The notes under the pieces: generated by a model
What the model was told of the DNA's origin: nothing
Seen by the model: only the letters and a program-made list of their open reading frames with translations
The model's database searches: none
Assembly: GCA_964426915.1 (NCBI GenBank)
Contig: CAYRTD010000011.1
Span: forward strand, 1-51,332
Length of the DNA: 51,332 nucleotides
Direction: 5' to 3'
From: CAYRTD01 sp964426915
GTDB lineage: Bacteria; Bacteroidota; Bacteroidia; Bacteroidales; GCA-2748055
Translations under genes and position numbers: made by a program
Shown here: positions 49,866 through 51,332 of the stretch, piece after piece
Layout of the letters: every line of letters starts with the position of its first letter
Position numbering within the stretch: the first letter of the stretch is position 1

Positions 49866-51266
49866 ATGAAACATTTCATAGATGAAAACTTTCTTCTTAG
49901 TAACGAAGCAGCTGTAAAACTATACCATGATTACTCCGCAGATCTTCCGGTAATTGACTATCATTGTCATCTTCCTCCGGATGAGATCGCAAATGACAAA
50001 AGTTTCCGTAATATAACGGAAATTTGGCTTAACGGTGATCATTACAAATGGAGAGCAATGCGTGCAAACGGGATCAGTGAAGAATATTGTACGGGCAATG
50101 CTCCCGACCGGGAAAAATTCAGGATGTGGGCGAAAACTGTACCTTATACACTTAGAAATCCTTTATACCATTGGACTCATCTGGAATTACGTCGTTATTT
50201 TGGTATTGAAAAATTACTTTCCCCCGAAACAGCCGATGAAATTTATGATGAGACCCTGGAGAAACTTCAAACACCGGATTTCAATGTCCGGAATCTTCTC
50301 ACAAAAATGAAGGTTGAACTGCTTTGCACAACCGACGATCCGGCAGACAGTCTTAAACATCACATGGAAATCGCAAATAGTGATTTTAAAACAGCTGTAC
50401 TGCCAACATGGCGACCTGATAAAGCCATGGCCGTTGAAAACCCGGAAACCTACAATGAATACCTTCAAAAGCTTCAGGTTGCCGCCAACCAGCAGATAAA
50501 CACTTATAATGAACTGATTGCTGCGCTGCGTAACCGTCAGGATTTTTTTGATGTGCATGGATGCAGGTTATCTGATCATGGTCTGGAAACATTTTACGCT
50601 GAAGATTATACCCAAAAAGAAATAACGGAAATATTCAAAAAAATAAGAGGGGGAGTTCATCTAAACCCACATGAAATTCTGCAATTCAAATCGGCACTTC
50701 TGATTGAACTTGCAGAAATGGATTTTGAAAAGAACTGGACCCAGCAGTTCCATATCGGGGCCATCCGGAATAATAATACCAGAATGTTCAATAAACTTGG
50801 TCCTGACACCGGATTTGATTCTATAGGAGACTTCGGTATCGCAAAACCCATGTCGAAATTTTTTGATCGGCTTGTATCCAGGAAAAAACTTGCCCGAACC
50901 ATTGTCTACAATTTAAATCCTAGAGATAACGAATTAATTGCCACTATGTTATATAATTTTAATGATGGGTCTGTCCCCGGGAAAATGCAGTTTGGTTCAG
51001 GATGGTGGTTTCTCGATCAGAAAGAAGGGATGATCAATCAGATGAATACACTTTCCAGTCTTGGGCTTTTAAGCCGGTTTGTCGGAATGCTGACAGATTC
51101 CCGGAGTTTCCTGTCCTATCCCAGGCATGAATATTTCCGTAGAATTCTTTGTGACCTGGTGGGAAGGGATATGGAAAACGGAGAGATCCCGAACGACATG
51201 GGAATGGCCGGAAAACTGGTGGGAGATGTATCTTATTATAATGCCAAAACATATTTCGGATTTTGA
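49866..51266 (+). CDS. uxaC: glucuronate isomerase (uronate isomerase)
   Basis: Isomerises D-glucuronate to D-fructuronate and D-galacturonate to D-tagaturonate. Start chosen at ATG 49866 (MKHFIDENFLLSNEAAVKLY), giving 466 residues, the usual length; the frame open from 49821 only adds the tail overlapping uxaE. The metal-binding motif DYHCHLPPDEIA, LRRYFGIEKLLSPE, LLCTTDDPAD, LPTWRPDKAM and GSGWWFLDQKEGM are all typical of the amidohydrolase-like UxaC family. With uxaE, uxuB and uxuA it completes the path to 2-keto-3-deoxygluconate. Confidence 0.97.
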   Translation: MKHFIDENFLLSNEAAVKLYHDYSADLPVIDYHCHLPPDEIANDKSFRNITEIWLNGDHYKWRAMRANGISEEYCTGNAPDREKFRMWAKTVPYTLRNPLYHWTHLELRRYFGIEKLLSPETADEIYDETLEKLQTPDFNVRNLLTKMKVELLCTTDDPADSLKHHMEIANSDFKTAVLPTWRPDKAMAVENPETYNEYLQKLQVAANQQINTYNELIAALRNRQDFFDVHGCRLSDHGLETFYAEDYTQKEITEIFKKIRGGVHLNPHEILQFKSALLIELAEMDFEKNWTQQFHIGAIRNNNTRMFNKLGPDTGFDSIGDFGIAKPMSKFFDRLVSRKKLARTIVYNLNPRDNELIATMLYNFNDGSVPGKMQFGSGWWFLDQKEGMINQMNTLSSLGLLSRFVGMLTDSRSFLSYPRHEYFRRILCDLVGRDMENGEIPNDMGMAGKLVGDVSYYNAKTYFGF

Positions 51267-51277
51267 AGTAATCAGAG

Positions 51278-51332
51278 CCTGTCCATAATGTCAGTGAGAC
51301 TATGATTTTGATTTTCAAAATCATTTAGTCGA
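51278..51332. repeat. dispersed repeat family 1, copy F (cut by the window end)
   Basis: CCTGTCCATAATGTCAGTGA resembles the left end of family 1. It is followed by a hairpin (ATGATTTTGA, three-base loop, TCAAAATCAT; 51302-51324) that could also end the uxaC transcript. The element runs to the edge of the window. Confidence 0.55.

Overview
The window reads as chromosomal DNA of a member of the Bacteroidota, most likely an uncultured or poorly known Bacteroidales/Marinilabiliales-type organism. The reasons are the short primary sigma factor of the Bacteroides type, an 800-residue FtsX/MacB-core permease, promoter-like TTTG...TAnnTTTG boxes instead of -35/-10 boxes, few Shine-Dalgarno sites, a PPi-type phosphofructokinase, a PdxB, and many short exported proteins. 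The taxonomic call is inference from gene content; there is no rRNA in the window. No prophage, CRISPR array or intact insertion sequence was found.

Layout. 1-5.1 kb: simple repeats, thioredoxin reductase, a QueE-like radical SAM enzyme with an unusual cysteine spacing, and an FtsX-type permease. 5.4-11.3 kb: a CvfB-type RNA-binding protein, an exported protein built from five E-x-W-M repeats, an esterase fused to a formylglycine-enzyme-like domain, a long gene-poor stretch, two overlapping small genes and tRNA-Pro(GGG). 11.5-24.1 kb: a cyclase-HD fusion, an exported nuclease-family protein, UvrB, an acyl-CoA synthetase, the primary sigma factor, an HtrA protease, DapF, an exported serine hydrolase and a divergent SDR.

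24.3-35.2 kb is the most striking block: nine tightly packed minus-strand genes, most overlapping or 1-15 bases apart. The first four (mccB, liuC, mccA, an acyl-CoA dehydrogenase) encode the leucine-degradation steps from isovaleryl-CoA to HMG-CoA. The next five (fni, mvaA, a GYDIA GHMP kinase, mvaD, mvk) encode HMG-CoA reductase and the rest of the mevalonate pathway to IPP/DMAPP. Neither HMG-CoA synthase nor HMG-CoA lyase is present in the block. Read together, this looks like a single transcription unit that could turn leucine carbon directly into isoprenoid precursors.

35.3-40.1 kb: two small proteins, a sialate O-acetylesterase and 6-phosphogluconate dehydrogenase. 40.3-51.3 kb: PdxB, a LarA-type (nickel-pincer) racemase/epimerase homologue, a HAD hydrolase, PPi-phosphofructokinase, and a hexuronate regulon in two divergent arms (lacI-type regulator, uxuB-type SDR and uxuA leftward; uxaE and uxaC rightward). 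A palindromic operator candidate sits on the divergent promoters. The enzymes take glucuronate and galacturonate through fructuronate and tagaturonate to 2-keto-3-deoxygluconate.

Intergenic space is seeded with at least two dispersed repeat families. One has inverted ends GTCTGTCCATAAWGTC and occurs at about six loci. Several simple tandem repeats are also present.
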